Of a stretch of 64,000 nt of DNA, positions 22,874-38,008 are shown in pieces. Made by a program: the position numbers and the translations under genes. The stretch is from Punica granatum (taxonomy: Eukaryota; Streptophyta; Magnoliopsida; Myrtales; Lythraceae). The stretch is from contig NW_022204036.1 of NCBI RefSeq assembly GCF_007655135.1, positions 24,913-88,912 on the forward strand, written 5' to 3'. The notes beneath the pieces were generated by a model. That model ran no database searches, had not been told where the DNA came from, and was given only the letters and a program-made list of their open reading frames with translations. Position 1 is the stretch's first letter. Every line of letters begins with the position of its first letter.

Positions 22874-25800
22874 CCTAAGAAAACTAAGAAACTAAAATAG
22901 GAAATTAGAATCTAGGCCGTTACCATGTAACTTTCCTAAAACAAAATAAGTAATTATTCCAAAATTGGAAACTTTAGACTCTTGACTCGAACTAAAATTG
23001 CTAGTCATATATAATTCTAAAAATATTTATGTCTAAATTAAATATATTACCAAATTAAGATAATAATATTCTCAGTCTATGGATCAAGACATCTCATCTT
23101 CCCCATCCATATCACGAGAATATTTCCTTAATATATCCAAGATATGCTTCTTTGGGCTTGGGCTTGTTGATACAGATTTGACTTGAAAATCCTCCGCCTC
23201 ATTGACGCAGCGCGGATCACGATTTCTAGCGCCTAAATCTGAATTTAGACTCGAAGGGAATAGAACACGGCTAAACCCTAACGATATGCCGAAAACAAAG
23301 AGTTATAGCAAACTCAAAGTATCATTCATCAATAGTTGTTTCTGAAATATCTAGTTCTCTTCTTGTACATTGAGATGGACTATATATAGGCCTAAGAAAA
23401 CTAAGAAACTAAAATAGGAAATTAGAATCTAGGCCGTTACCATGTAACTTCTAAAACAAAATAAGTAATTATTCCAAAATTGGAAACTTTAGACTCTTGA
23501 CTCGAACTAAAATTGCTAGTCATATATAATTCTAAAAATATTTATGTCTAAATTAAATATATTACCAAATTAAGATAATAATATTCTCAGTTTATGGATC
23601 AAGACGTCGCATCTTCCCCATCCATATCACGAGAATATATTTCCTTAATATATCCAAGATATGCTTCTTTGGGCTTGGGCTTGTTGATACAGATTTGACT
23701 TGAAAATCCTCCGCCTAATTGACGCAGCGCGGATCACGATTTCTAGCGCCTAAATCTGAATTTAGGCTCGAAGGGAATAGAATAAGGCTAAACCCTAACG
23801 ATATGCCGAAAACAAAGAGTTATAGCAAACTCAAAGTATCATTCATCAATAGTTGTTTCTTAAATATCTAGTTCTCTCATTTTGTACATTGTGAAGGACT
23901 ATATATAGGCCTAAGAAAACGAAGAAACTAAAATAGGAAATTAGAATCTAGGCCGTTACCATGTAACTTCCTAAAACAAAATAAGTAATTATTCTAAAAT
24001 TGGAAACTTTACACTCTTGACTCGAACTAAAATTGCTAGTCATATATAATTCTAAAACTATTTATGTATAAATTAATTATATATTACCAAATTAAGATAA
24101 TAATATTCTTAGTCTATGGATCAAGACATCTCATCTTCCCCATTCATATCACGAGAATATTTCCTATATATATCCAAGATATGCTTCTTTGGGCTTGGGC
24201 TTGTTGATACAGATTTGACTTGAAAATCCTCCGCCTCATTGACGCAGCGCGGATCACGATTTCTAGCGCCTAAATCTGAATTTAGACTCGAAGGGAATAG
24301 AACACGGCTAAACCCTAACGATATGCCGAAAACAAAGAGTTATAGCAAACTCAAAGTATCATTCATCAATAGTTGTTTCTGAAATATCTAGTTCTCCTTC
24401 TTGTACATTGAGATGGACTATATATAGGCCTAAGAAAACGAAGAAACTAAAATAGGAAATTAGAATCTAGGCCGTTACATGTAACTTCCTAAAACAAAAT
24501 AAGTAATTATTCCAAAATTGGAAACTTTAGACTCTTGACTCGAAATAAAATTGCTAGTCATATATAATTCTAAAAATATTTATGTCTAAATTAAATATAT
24601 TACCAAATTAAGATAATAATATTCTCAGTCTATGGATCAAGACATCTCATCTTCCCCATCCATATCACGAGAATATTTCCTTAATATATCCAAGATATGC
24701 TTCTTTGGGTTTGGGCTTGTTGATACAGATTTGACTTGAAAATCCTCCGCCTCATTGACGCAGCGCGGATCACGATTTCTAGCGCCTAAATCTGAATTTA
24801 GACTCGAAGGGAATAGAACACGGCTAAACCCTAACGATATGCCGAAAACAAAGAGTTATAGCAAACTCAAAGTATCATTCATCAATAGTTGTTTCTGAAA
24901 TATCTAGTTCTCCCATTTTGTACATTGAGATGGACTATATATAGCCCTAAGAAAACGAAGAAACTAAAATAGGAAATTAGAATCTAGGCCGTTACCATGT
25001 CACTTCCTAAAACAAAATAAGTAATTATTCCAAAATTGGAAACTTTAGACTCTTGACTCGAAATAAAATTGCTAGTCATATATAATTCTAAAAATATTTA
25101 TGTCTAAATTAAATATATTACCAAATTAAGATAATAATATTCTCAGTCTATGGATCAAGACATCTCATCTTCCCCATCCATATCACGAGAATATTTCCTT
25201 AATATATCCAAGATATGCTTCTTTGGGTTTGGGCTTGTTGATACAGATTTGACTTGAAAATCCTCCGCCTCATTGACGCAGCGCGGATCACGATTTCTAG
25301 CGCCTAAATCTGAATTTAGACTCGAAGGGAATAGAACACGGCTAAACCCTAACGATATGCCGAAAACAAAGAGTTATAGCAAACTCAAAGTATCATTCCT
25401 CAATAGTTGTTTCTGAAATATCTAGTTCTCTCTTCTTGTACATTGAGATGGACTATATATAGCCTAAGAAAACGAAGAAACTAAAATAGGAAATTAGAAT
25501 CTAGGCCGTTACCATGTAACTTCCTAAAAAAAAAAAGTAATTATTCCAAAATTGAAAACTTTAGACTCTTGACTCGAACTAAAATTGTTAGTCATATATA
25601 ATTCTAAAAATATTTATGTTTAAATTAAATATATTACCAAATTAAGATAATAATATTCTCAGTCTATGGATCAAGACATCTCATCTTCCCCATTCATATC
25701 ACGAGAATATTTCCTTAATATATCCAAGATATGCTTCTTTAGGCTTGGGCTTGTTGATACAGATTTGACTTGAAAATCCTCCGCCTCATTGGCGCAGCGC

Positions 25801-28763
25801 GGATCACGATTTCTAGCGCCTAAATCTGAATTTAGACTCGAAGGGAATAGAACTCGGCTAAACCTTGACGATATGCCGAAAACAAAGAGTTATAGCAAAC
25901 TCAAAGTATCATTCATCAATAGTTGTTTCTGAAATATCTAGTTCTCCTTCTTGTACATTGAGATGGACTATATATAGCCTAAGAAAACTAAGAAACTAAA
26001 ATAGGAAATTAGAATCTAGGCCGTTACCATGTAACTTCTAAAAAAAAAAGTAATTATTCCAAAATTGGAAACTTTAGACTCTTGACTCGAACTAAAATTG
26101 CTAGTCATATATAATTCTAAAAATATTTATGTCTAAATTAAATATATTACCAAATTAAGATAATAATATTCTCCGTCTATGGATCAAGACATCTCATCTT
26201 CCCCATCCATATCACGAGAATATTTTCTTAATATATCCAAGATATGCTTCTTTGGGATTGGGATTGTTGATACAGATTTGACTTGAAAATCCTCCGCCTC
26301 ATTGACGCAGCGCGGATCACGATTTCTAGCGCCTAAATCTGAATTTAGACTCGAAGGGAATAGAACACGGCTAAACCCTAACGATATGCCGAAAACAAAG
26401 AGTTATAGCAAACTCAAAGTATCATTCATCAATAGTTGTTTCTGAAATATCTAGTTCTCCCTTTTGTACATTGAGATGGACTATATATAGCCCTAAGAAA
26501 ACGAAGAAACTAAAATAGGAAATTAGAATCTAGGCCGTTACCATGTCACTTCCTAAAACAAAATAAGTAATTATTCCAAAATTGGAAACTTTAGACTCTT
26601 GACTCGAAATAAAATTGCTAGTCATATATAATTCTAAAAATATTTATGTCTAAATTAAATATATTACCAAATTAAGATAATAATATTCTCAGTCTATGGA
26701 TCAAGACATCTCATCTTCCCCATCCATATCACGAGAATATTTCCTTAATATATCCAAGATATGCTTCTTTGGGTTTGGGCTTGTTGATACAGATTTGACT
26801 TGAAAATCCTCCGCCTCATTGGCGCAGCGCGGATCACGATTTCTAGCGCCTAAATCTGAATTTAGACTCGAAGGGAATAGAACACGGCTAAACCCTAACG
26901 ATATGCCGAAAACAAAGAGTTATAGCAAACTCAAAGTATCATTCATCAATAGTTGTTTCTGAAATATCTAGTTCTCCCATTTTGTACATTGAGATGGACT
27001 ATATATAGCCCTAAGAAAACGAAGAAACTAAAATAGGAAATTAGAATCTAGGCCGTTACCATGTCACTTCCTAAAACAAAATAAGTAATTATTCCAAAAT
27101 TGGAAACTTTAGACTCTTGACTCGAAATAAAATTGCTAGTCATATATAATTCTAAAAATATTTATGTCTAAATTAAATATATTACCAAATTAAGATAATA
27201 ATATTCTCAGTCTATGGATCAAGACATCTCATCTTCCCCATCCATATCACGAGAATATTTCCTTAATATATCCAAGATATGCTTTCTTTGGGCTTGGGCT
27301 TGTTGATACAGATTTGACTTGAAAATCCTCCGCCTCATTGGCGCAGCGCGGATCACGATTTCTAGCGCCTAAATCTGAATTTAGACTCGAAGGGAATAGA
27401 ACACGGCTAAACCCTAACGATATGCCGAAAACAAAGAGTTATAGCAAACTCAAAGTATCATTCATCAATAGTTGTTTCTGAAATATCTAGTTCTCTCTTC
27501 TTGTACATTGAGATGGACTATTTATAAGCCTAAGAAAACTAAGAAACTAAAATAGGAAATTAGAATCTAGGCCGTTACTATGTAACCTTCTAAAAAAAAA
27601 GTAATTATTCCAAAATTGAAAACTTTAGACTCTTGACTCGAACTAAAATTGCTAGTCATATATAATTCTAAAAATATTTATGTCTAAATTAAATATATTA
27701 CCAAATTAAGATAATAATATTCTCAGTCTATGGATCAAGACATCTCATCTTCCCCATTCATATCACGAGAATATTTCCTTAATATATCCAAGATATGCTT
27801 CTTTGGGCTTGGGCTTGTGGATACAGATTTGACTTGAAAATCCTCCGACTAATTGACGAAGCACGGATCACAATTTCTAGTGCCTCAATCTGAATTTAGA
27901 CTCGAAGGGAATAGAACGCGGCTAAACCCTAACGATATGCCGAAAACAAAGAGTTATAGCAAACTCAAAGTATCATTCATCAATAGTTGTTTCTGAAATA
28001 TCTAGTTCTCCCATTTTGTACATTGAGATGGACTATATATAGCCCTAAGAAAACGAAGAAACTAAAATAGGAAATTAGAATCTAGGCCGTTACCATGTCA
28101 CTTCCTAAAACAAAATAAGTAATTATTCCAAAATTGGAAACTTTAGACTCTTGACTCGAAATAAAATTGCTAGTCATATATAATTCTAAAAATATTTATG
28201 TCTAAATTAAATATATTACCAAATTAAGATAATAATATTCTCAGTCTATGGATCAAGACATCTCATCTTCCCCATCCATATCACGAGAATATTTCCTTAA
28301 TATATCCAAGATATGCTTCTTTGGGTTTGGGCTTGTTGATACAGATTTGACTTGAAAATCCTCCGCCTCATTGACGCAGCGCGGATCACGATTTCTAGCG
28401 CCTAAATCTGAATTTAGACTCGAAGGGAATAGAACACGGCTAAACCCTAACGATATGCCGAAAACAAAGAGTTATAGCAAACTCAAAGTATCATTCATCA
28501 ATAGTTGTTTCTGAAATATCTAGTTCTCCCATTTTGTACATTGAGATGGACTATATATAGCCCTAAGAAAACGAAGAAACTAAAATAGGAAATTAGAATC
28601 TAGGCCGTTACCATGTCACTTCCTAAAACAAAATAAGTAATTATTCCAAAATTGGAAACTTTAGACTCTTGACTAGAAATAAAATTGCTAGTCATATATA
28701 ATTCGAAAAATATTTGTCTAAATTAAATATATTACCCAATTAAGATAATAATATTCTCAGTCT

Positions 28764-29277
28764 GTGGATCAAGACATCTAATCTTCCCCATTCATATCAC
28801 GAGAATATTTCCTTAATATATCCAAGATATGCTTCTTTGGGCTTGGTCTTGTTGATAGAGATTTGACTTGAAAATCCTCCGCCTCATTGACGCAGCGCGG
28901 ATCACAATTTCTAGCGCCTAAATCTGAATTTAGACTCGAAGGGAATAAAACACGGCTAAACCCAAACGATATGCCGAAAACAAAGAGTTATAGCAAACCC
29001 AAAGTATCATTTATCAATAGCTGTTTCTGAAATAACTAGTTCTCTCTTCTTGTACATCGAAATGGACTATATATAAGCCAAAGAAAACTAAGAAACTAAA
29101 ATAGGAAATTAGAATCTAGGCCGTTACCATGTAACTTCTAAAAAAAAAGTAATTATACCAAAATTGGAAACGTTAGACTCTTGACTCGAACTAAAATTGT
29201 TAGTCATATATAATTCTAAAAATATTTATGTCTAAATTAAATATATTACCAAATTAAGATAATAATATTCTCAGTCT
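28764..29277 (+). repeat. Diverged 'AAACCCAAAG' subfamily monomer
   Basis: GTGGATCAAG at the anchor, GGTCTTGTTGATAGAG, ATCACAATTTC, GGAATAAAACACGG, CTAAACCCAAACG, AAACCCAAAGTATCATTTATC, AAATAACTAG and AAGCCAAAG set it apart from flanking core units. It is closest to the unit at 21010. Confidence 0.8.
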
Positions 29278-32200
29278 ATGGATCAAGACATCTCATCTTC
29301 CCCATCCATATCACGAGAATATTTCCTTAATATACCCAAGAGATGCTTCTTTGGGTTTGGGCTTGTTGATACAGATTTGACTTGAAAATCTTCAGCCACA
29401 TTGGCGCAGCGCGGATCACGATTTCTAGCGCCTAAATCTGAATTTAGACTCGAAGGGAATAGAACACGGCTAAACCCTAACGATATGCCGAAAACAAAGA
29501 GTTATAGCAAACTCAAAGTATCATTCATCAATAGTTGTTTCTGAAATATCTAGTTCTCCCATTTTGTACATTGAGATGGACTATATATAGCCCTAAGAAA
29601 ACGAAGAAACTAAAATAGGAAATTAGAATCTAGGCCGTTACCATGTCACTTCCTAAAACAAAATAAGTAATTATTCCAAAATTGGAAACTTTAGACTCTT
29701 GACTCGAAATAAAATTGCTAGTCATATATAATTCTAAAAATATTTATGTCTAAATTAAATATATTACCAAATTAAGATAATAATATTCTCAGTCTATGGA
29801 TCAAGACATCTCATCTTCCCCTTCCATATCACGAGAATATTTCCTTAATATATCCAAGATATGTTTCTTTGGGCTTGGGCTTGTTGATACAGATTTGACT
29901 TGAAAATCCTCCGCCTCATTGACGCAGCGCGGATCACGATTTCTAGCGCCTAAATCTGAATTTAGACTCGAAGGGAATAGAACACGGCTAAACCCTAACG
30001 ATATGCCGAAAACAAAGAGTTATAGCAAACTCAAAGTATCATTCATCAATAGTTGTTTCTGAAATATCTAGTTCTCTCTTTTGTACATTGAGATGGACTA
30101 TATATAGCCTAAGAAAACGAAGAAACTAAAATAGGAAATTAGAATCTAGGCCGTTACCATGTAACTTCTAAAAAAAATAAGTAATTATTCCAAAATTGGA
30201 AACTTTAGACTCTTGACTCGAACTAAAATTGCTAGTCATATATAATTGTAAAAATATTTATGTCTAAATTAAATATATTACCAAATTAAGATAATCATAT
30301 TCTCAGTCTATGGATCAAGACATCTCATCTTCCCCATCCATATCACGAGAATATTTCCTTAATATATCCAAGATATGCTTCTTTGGGTTTGGGCTTGTTG
30401 ATACAGATTTGACTTGAAAATCCTCCGCCTCATTGGCGCAGCGCGGATCACGATTTCTAGCGCCTAAATCTGAATTTAGACTCGAAGGGAATAGAACACG
30501 GCTAAACCCTAACGATATGCCGAAAACAAAGAGTTATAGCAAACTCAAAGTATCATTCATCAATAGTTGTTTCTGAAATATCTAGTTCTCCCATTTTGTA
30601 CATTGAGATGGACTATATATAGCCCTAAGAAAAGAAGAAACTAAAATAGGAAATTAGAATCTAGGCCGTTACCATGTAACTTCCTAAAACAAAATAAGTA
30701 ATTATTCCAAAATTGGAAACTTTAGACTCTTGACTCGAAATAAAATTGCTAGTCATATATAATTCTAAAAATATTTATGTCTAAATTAAATATATTACCA
30801 AATTAAGATAATAATATTCTCAGTCTATGGATCAAGACATCTCATCTTCCCCATCCATATCACGAGAATATTTCCTTAATATATCCAAGATATGCTTCTT
30901 TGGGTTGGGCTTGTTGATACAGATTTGACTTGAAAATCCTCCGCCTCATTGACGCAGCGCGGATCACGATTTCTAGCGCCTAAATCTGAATTTAGACTCG
31001 AAGGGAATAGAACACGGCTAAACCCTAACGATATGCCGAAAACAAAGAGTTATAGCAAACTCAAAGTATCATTCATCAATAGTTGTTTCTGAAATATCTA
31101 GTTCTCCCTTTTGTACATTGAGATGGACTATATATAAGCCTAAGAAAACTAAGAAAAACTAAAATAGGAAATTAGAATCTAGGCCGTTACCATGTAACTT
31201 CTAAAAAAAAAAGTAATTATACCAAAATTGGAAACTTTAGACTCTTGACTCGAACTAAAATTGTTAGTCATATATAGATCTAAAAATATTTATGTCTAAA
31301 TTAAATATATTACCAAATTAAGATAATAATATTCTCAGTCTATGGATCAAGACATCTCATCTTCCCCATCCATATCACGAGAATATTTCCTTAATATATC
31401 CAAGATATGCTTCTTTTGGTTTGGGCTTGTTGATACAGATTTGACTTGAAAATCCTCCGCCTCATTGGCGCAGCGCGGATCACGATTTCTAGCGCCTAAA
31501 TCTGAATTTAGACTCGAAGGGAATAGAACACGGCTAAACCCTAACGATATGCCGAAAACAAAGAGTTATAGCAAACTCAAAGTATCATTCATCAATAGTT
31601 GTTTCTGAAATATCTAGTTCTCCCATTTTGTACATTGAGATGGACTATATATAGCCCTAAGAAAACGAAGAAACTAAAATAGGAAATTAGAATCTAGGCC
31701 GTTACCATGTAACTTCCTAAAACAAAATAAGTAATTATTCCAAAATTGGAAACTTTAGACTCTTGACTCGAAATAAAATTGCTAGTCATATATAATTCTA
31801 AAAATATTTATGTCTAAATTAAATATATTACCAAATTAAGATAATAATATTCTCAGTCTATGGATCAAGACATCTCATCTTCCCCATCCATATCACGAGA
31901 ATATTTCCTTAATATATCCAAGATATGCTTCTTTGGGCTTGGGCTTGTTGATACAGATTTGACTTGAAAATCCTCCGCCTCATTGACGCAGCGCGGATCA
32001 CGATTTCTAGCGCCTAAATCTGAATTTAGACTCGAAGGGAATAGAACACGGCTAAACCCTAACGATATGCCGAAAACAAAGAGTTATAGCAAACTCAAAG
32101 TATCATTCATCAATAGTTGTTTCTGAAATATCTAGTTCTCCCATTTTGTACATTGAGATGGACTATATATAGCCCTAAGAAAACGAAGAAACTAAAATAG

Positions 32201-32376
32201 GAAATTAGAATCTAGGCCGTTACCATGTACTTCCTAAAACAAAATAAGTAATTATTCCAAAATTGGAAACTTTAGACTCTTGACTCGAAATAAAATTGCT
32301 AGTCATATATAATTCTAAAAATATTTATGTCTAAATTAAATATATTACCAAATTAAGATAATAATATTCTCAGTCT

Positions 32377-32855
32377 ATGGATCAAGACATCTCATCTTCC
32401 CCATCCATATCACGAGAATATTTCCTTAATATATCCAAGATATGCTTCTTTGGGTTGGGCTTGTTGATACAAATTTGACTTGAAAATCCTCCGCCTCATT
32501 GACGCAGCGCGGATCACGATTTCTAGCGCCTAAACCTGAATTTAGACTCGAAGGGAATAGAACATGGCTAAACCCTAACGATATGCCGAAAACAAAGAGT
32601 TATAGCAAACTCAAAGTATCATTCATCAATAGTTATTTCTGAAATATCCAGTTCTCTCTTCTTGTACATTGAGATGGACTATTTATAAGCCGAAGAAAAC
32701 TAAGAAACTAAAATTCTAAAAAAAAAGTAATGATACCAAAATTGGAAACTTTAGACTCTTGACTCGAAATAAAATTGCTAGTCATATATAATTCGAAAAA
32801 TATTTATGTCTAAATTAAATATATTACCAAATTAAGATAATAATATTCTCAGTCT
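32377..32855 (+). repeat. Shortened monomer (479 bp)
   Basis: About 37 bp are missing between AAACTAAAATT and CTAAAAAAAAAG (near 32715); the sequence lost corresponds to GGAAATTAGAATC through GTAACCT in its sister unit at 42139. Other markers shared with that sister are TAAACCTGAATT, GAACATGGCT, ATATCCAGTTC, CTATTTATAAGCCGAAG and GTAATGATACC. Confidence 0.88.
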
Positions 32856-35800
32856 ATGGATCAAGACATCTCATCTTCCCCATTCATATGACGAGAATAT
32901 TTCCTTAATATATCCAAGATATGCTTCTTTGGGTTTTGGCTTGTTGATACAGATTTGACTTGAAAATCCTCCGCCTCATTGGCGCAGCGCGGATCACGAT
33001 TTCTAGCACATAAATCTGGATTTAGACTCGAAGGGAATAGAACACGGCTAAACCCTAACGATATGCCGAAAACAAAGAGTTATAGCAAACTCAAAGTATC
33101 ATTCATCAATAGTTGTTTCTGAAATATCTAGTTCTCCCATTTTGTACATTGAGATGGACTATATATAGCCCTAAGAAAACGAAGAAACTAAAATAGGAAA
33201 TTAGAATCTAGGCCGTTACCATGTCACTTCCTAAAACAAAATAAGTAATTATTCCAAAATTGGAAACTTTAGACTCTTGACTCGAAATAAAATTGCTAGT
33301 CATATATAATTCTAAAAATATTTATGTCTAAATTAAATATATTACCAAATTAAGATAATAATATTCTCAGTCTATGGATCAAGACATCTCATCTTCCCCA
33401 TCCATATCACGAGAATATTTCCTTAATATATCCAAGATATGCTTCTTTGGGTTGGGCTTGTTGATACAGATTTGACTTGAAAATCCTCCGCCTCATTGAC
33501 GCAGCGCGGATCACGATTTCTAGCGCCTAAATCTGAATTTAGACTCGAAGGGAATAGAACACGGCTAAACCCTAACGATATGCCGAAAACAAAGAGTTAT
33601 AGCAAACTCAAAGTATCATTCATCAATAGTTGTTTCTGAAATATCTAGTTCTCTCTTTTGTACATTGAGATGGACTATATATAGCCTAAGAAAGAAAAAC
33701 TAAGGAAATTAGAATCTAGGCCGTTACCATTCCTTCCTAAAAAAAATAAGTAATTATTCCAAAATTGGAAACTTTAGACTCTTGACTCGAAATAAAATTG
33801 CTAGTCATATATAATTCTAAAAATATTTATGTCTAAATTAAATATATTACCAAATTAAGATAATAATATTCTCAGTCTATGGATCAAGACATCTCATCTT
33901 CCCCATCCATATCACGAGAATATTTCCTTAATATATCCAAGATATGCTTCTTTGGGTTGGGCTTGTTGATACAGATTTGACTTGAAAATCCTCCGCCTCA
34001 TTGACGCAGCGCGGATCACGATTTCTAGCGCCTAAATCTGAATTTAGACTCGAAGGGAATAGAACACGGCTAAACCCTAACGATATGCCGAAAACAAAGA
34101 GTTATAGCAAACTCAAAGTATCATTCATCAATAGTTGTTTCTGAAATATCTAGTTCTCCCATTTTGTACATTGAGATGGACTATATATAGCCCTAAGAAA
34201 ACGAAGAAACTAAAATAGGAAATTAGAATCTAGGCCGTTACCATGTACTTCCTAAAACAAAATAAGTAATTATTCCAAAATTGGAAACTTTAGACTCTTG
34301 ACTCGAAATAAAATTGCTAGTCATATATAATTCTAAAAATATTTATGTCTAAATTAAATATATTACCAAATTAAGATAATAATATTCTCAGTCTATGGAT
34401 CAAGACATCTCATCTTCCCCATCCATATCACGAGAATATTTCCTTAATATATCCAAGATATGCTTCTTTGGGTTTGGGCTTGTTGATACAGATTTGACTT
34501 GAAAATCCTCCGCCTCATTGGCGCAGCGCGGATCACGATTTCTAGCGCCTAAATCTGAATTTAGACTCGAAGGGAATAGAACACGGCTAAACCCTAACGA
34601 TATGCCGAAAACAAAGAGTTATAGCAAACTCAAAGTATCATTCATCAATAGTTGTTTCTGAAATATCTAGTTCTCCCATTTTGTACATTGAGATGGACTA
34701 TATATAGCCTAAGAAAACGAAGAAACTAAAATAGGAAATTAGAATCTAGGCCGTTACCATGTCACTTCCTAAAACAAAATAAGTAATTATTCCAAAATTG
34801 GAAACTTTAGACTCTTGACTCGAAATAAAATTGCTAGTCATATATAATTCTAAAAATATTTATGTCTAAATTAAATATATTACCAAATTAAGATAATAAT
34901 ATTCTCAGTCTATGGATCAAGACATCTCATCTTCCCCATCCATATCACGAGAATATTTCCTTAATATATCCAAGATATGCTTCTTTGGGTTTGGGCTTGT
35001 TGATACAGATTTGACTTGAAAATCCTCCGCCTCATTGACGCAGCGCGGATCACGATTTCTAGCGCCTAAATCTGAATTTAGACTCGAAGGGAATAGAACA
35101 CGGCTAAACCCTAACGATATGCCGAAAACAAAGAGTTATAGCAAACTCAAAGTATCATTCATCAATAGTTGTTTCTGAAATATCTAGTTCTCCCTTTTGT
35201 ACATTGAGATGGACTATATATAGCCCTAAGAAAACGAAGAAACTAAAATAGGAAATTAGAATCTAGGCCGTTACCATGTCACTTCCTAAAACAAAATAAG
35301 TAATTATTCCAAAATTGGAAACTTTAGACTCTTGACTCGAAATAAAATTGCTAGTCATATATAATTCTAAAAATATTTATGTCTAAATTAAATATATTAC
35401 CAAATTAAGATAATAATATTCTCAGTCTATGGATCAAGACATCTCATCTTCCCCATCCATATCACGAGAATATTTCCTTAATATATCCAAGATATGCTTC
35501 TTTGGGTTTGGGCTTGTTGATACAGATTTGACTTGAAAATCCTCCGCCTCATTGGCGCAGCGCGGATCACGATTTCTAGCGCCTAAATCTGAATTTAGAC
35601 TCGAAGGGAATAGAACACGGCTAAACCCTAACGATATGCCGAAAACAAAGAGTTATAGCAAACTCAAAGTATCATTCATCAATAGTTGTTTCTGAAATAT
35701 CTAGTTCTCCCATTTTGTACATTGAGATGGACTATATATAGCCCTAAGAAAACGAAGAAACTAAAATAGGAAATTAGAATCTAGGCCGTTACCATGTCAC

Positions 35801-38008
35801 TTCCTAAAACAAAATAAGTAATTATTCCAAAATTGGAAACTTTAGACTCTTGACTCGAAATAAAATTGCTAGTCATATATAATTCTAAAAATATTTATGT
35901 CTAAATTAAATATATTACCAAATTAAGATAATAATATTCTCAGTCTATGGATCAAGACATCTCATCTTCCCCATCCATATCACGAGAATATTTCCTTAAT
36001 ATATCCAAGATATGCTTCTTTGGGTTGGGCTTGTTGATACAGATTTGACTTGAAAATCCTCCGCCTCATTGACGCAGCGCGGATCACGATTTCTAGCGCC
36101 TAAATCTGAATTTAGACTCGAAGGGAATAGAACACGGCTAAACCCTAACGATATGCCGAAAACAAAGAGTTATAGCAAACTCAAAGTATCATTCATCAAT
36201 AGTTGTTTCTGAAATATCTAGTTCTCCCATTTTGTACATTGAGATGGACTATATATAGCCCTAAGAAAACGAAGAAACTAAAATAGGAAATTAGAATCTA
36301 GGCCGTTACCATGTAACTTCCTAAAACAAAATAAGTAATTATTCCAAAATTGGAAACTTTAGACTCTTGACTCGAAAAAAATTGCTAGTCATATATAATT
36401 CTAAAAATATTTATGTCTAAATTAAATATATTACCAAATTAAGATAATAATATTCTCAGTCTATGGATCAAGACATCTCATCTTCCCCATCCATATCACG
36501 AGAATATTTCCTTAATATATCCAAGATATGCTTCTTTGGGTTGGGCTTGTTGATACAGATTTGACTTGAAAATCCTCCGCCTCATTGACGCAGCGCGGAT
36601 CACGATTTCTAGCGCCTAAATCTGAATTTAGACTCGAAGGGAATAGAACACGGCTAAACCCTAACGATATGCCGAAAACAAAGAGTTATAGCAAACTCAA
36701 AGTATCATTCATCAATAGTTGTTTCTGAAATATCTAGTTCTCCTTTTGTACATTGAGATGGACTATATATAGCCCTAAGAAAACGAAGAAACTAAAATAG
36801 GAAATTAGAATCTAGGCCGTTACCATGTAACTTCCTAAAACAAAATAAGTAATTATTCCAAAATTGGAAACTTTAGACTCTTGACTCGAAATAAAATTGC
36901 TAGTCATATATAATTCTAAAAATATTTATGTCTAAATTAAATATATTACCAAATTAAGATAATAATATTCTCAGTCTATGGATCAAGACATCTCATCTTC
37001 CCCATCCATATCACGAGAATATTTCCTTAATATATCCAAGATATGCTTCTTTGGGCTTGGGCTTGTTGATACAGATTTGACTTGAAAATCCTCCGCCTCA
37101 TTGACGCAGCGCGGATCACGATTTCTAGCGCCTAAATCTGAATTTAGACTCGAAGGGAATAGAACACGGCTAAACCCTAACGATATGCCGAAAACAAAGA
37201 GTTATAGCAAACTCAAAGTATCATTCATCAATAGTTGTTTCTGAAATATCTAGTTCTCCCTTTTGTACATTGAGATGGACTATATATAGCCTAAGAAAAC
37301 GAAGAAACTAAAATAGGAAATTAGAATCTAGGCCGTTACCATGTAACTTCCTAAAACAAAATAAGTAATTATTCCAAAATTGGAAACTTTAGACTCTTGA
37401 CTCGAAATAAAATTGCTAGTCATATATAATTCTAAAAATATTTATGTCTAAATTAAATATATTACCAAATTAAGATAATAATATTCTCAGTCTATGGATC
37501 AAGACATCTCATCTTCCCCATCCATATCACGAGAATATTTCCTTAATATATCCAAGATATGCTTCTTTGGGCTTGGGCTTGTTGATACAGATTTGACTTG
37601 AAAATCCTCCGCCTCATTGACGCAGCGCGGATCACGATTTCTAGCGCCTAAATCTGAATTTAGACTCGAAGGGAATAGAACACGGCTAAACCCTAACGAT
37701 ATGCCGAAAACAAAGAGTTATAGCAAACTCAAAGTATCATTCATCAATAGTTGTTTCTGAAATATCTAGTTCTCCCTTTTGTACATTGAGATGGACTATA
37801 TATAGCCTAAGAAAACTAAGAAACTAAAATAGGAAATTAGAATCTAGGCCGTTACTATGTAACCTTCTAAAAAAAATAAGTAATTATTCCAAAATTGGAA
37901 ACTTTAGACTCTTGACTCGAACTAAAATTGTTAGTCAAATATAATTCTAAAAATATTTATGTCTAAATTAAATATATTACCAAATTAAGATAATAATATT
38001 CTCACTCT

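Larger units (their letters stand above)
22561..23078 (+). repeat. Representative full monomer (518 bp)
   Basis: Landmarks in order: ATGGATCAAGAC start; two adjacent TGGGCT words (22635-22646); the GC-richer core GACGCAGCGCGGATCACG (from about 22686); inverted repeat CTAAATCTGAATTTAG (from about 22714); telo-box (22755-22763); a variable pyrimidine tract (CTCTCTTCTTG, from about 22838); the CTATATATAG palindrome (22864-22873); ATGTAACTTTCC and AAAACAAAATAAG (from about 22925); the inverted repeat TTCCAAAATTGGAA; and an AT-rich tail. On the minus strand a short frame without an ATG spans about 60 codons across the first half. Confidence 0.9.
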
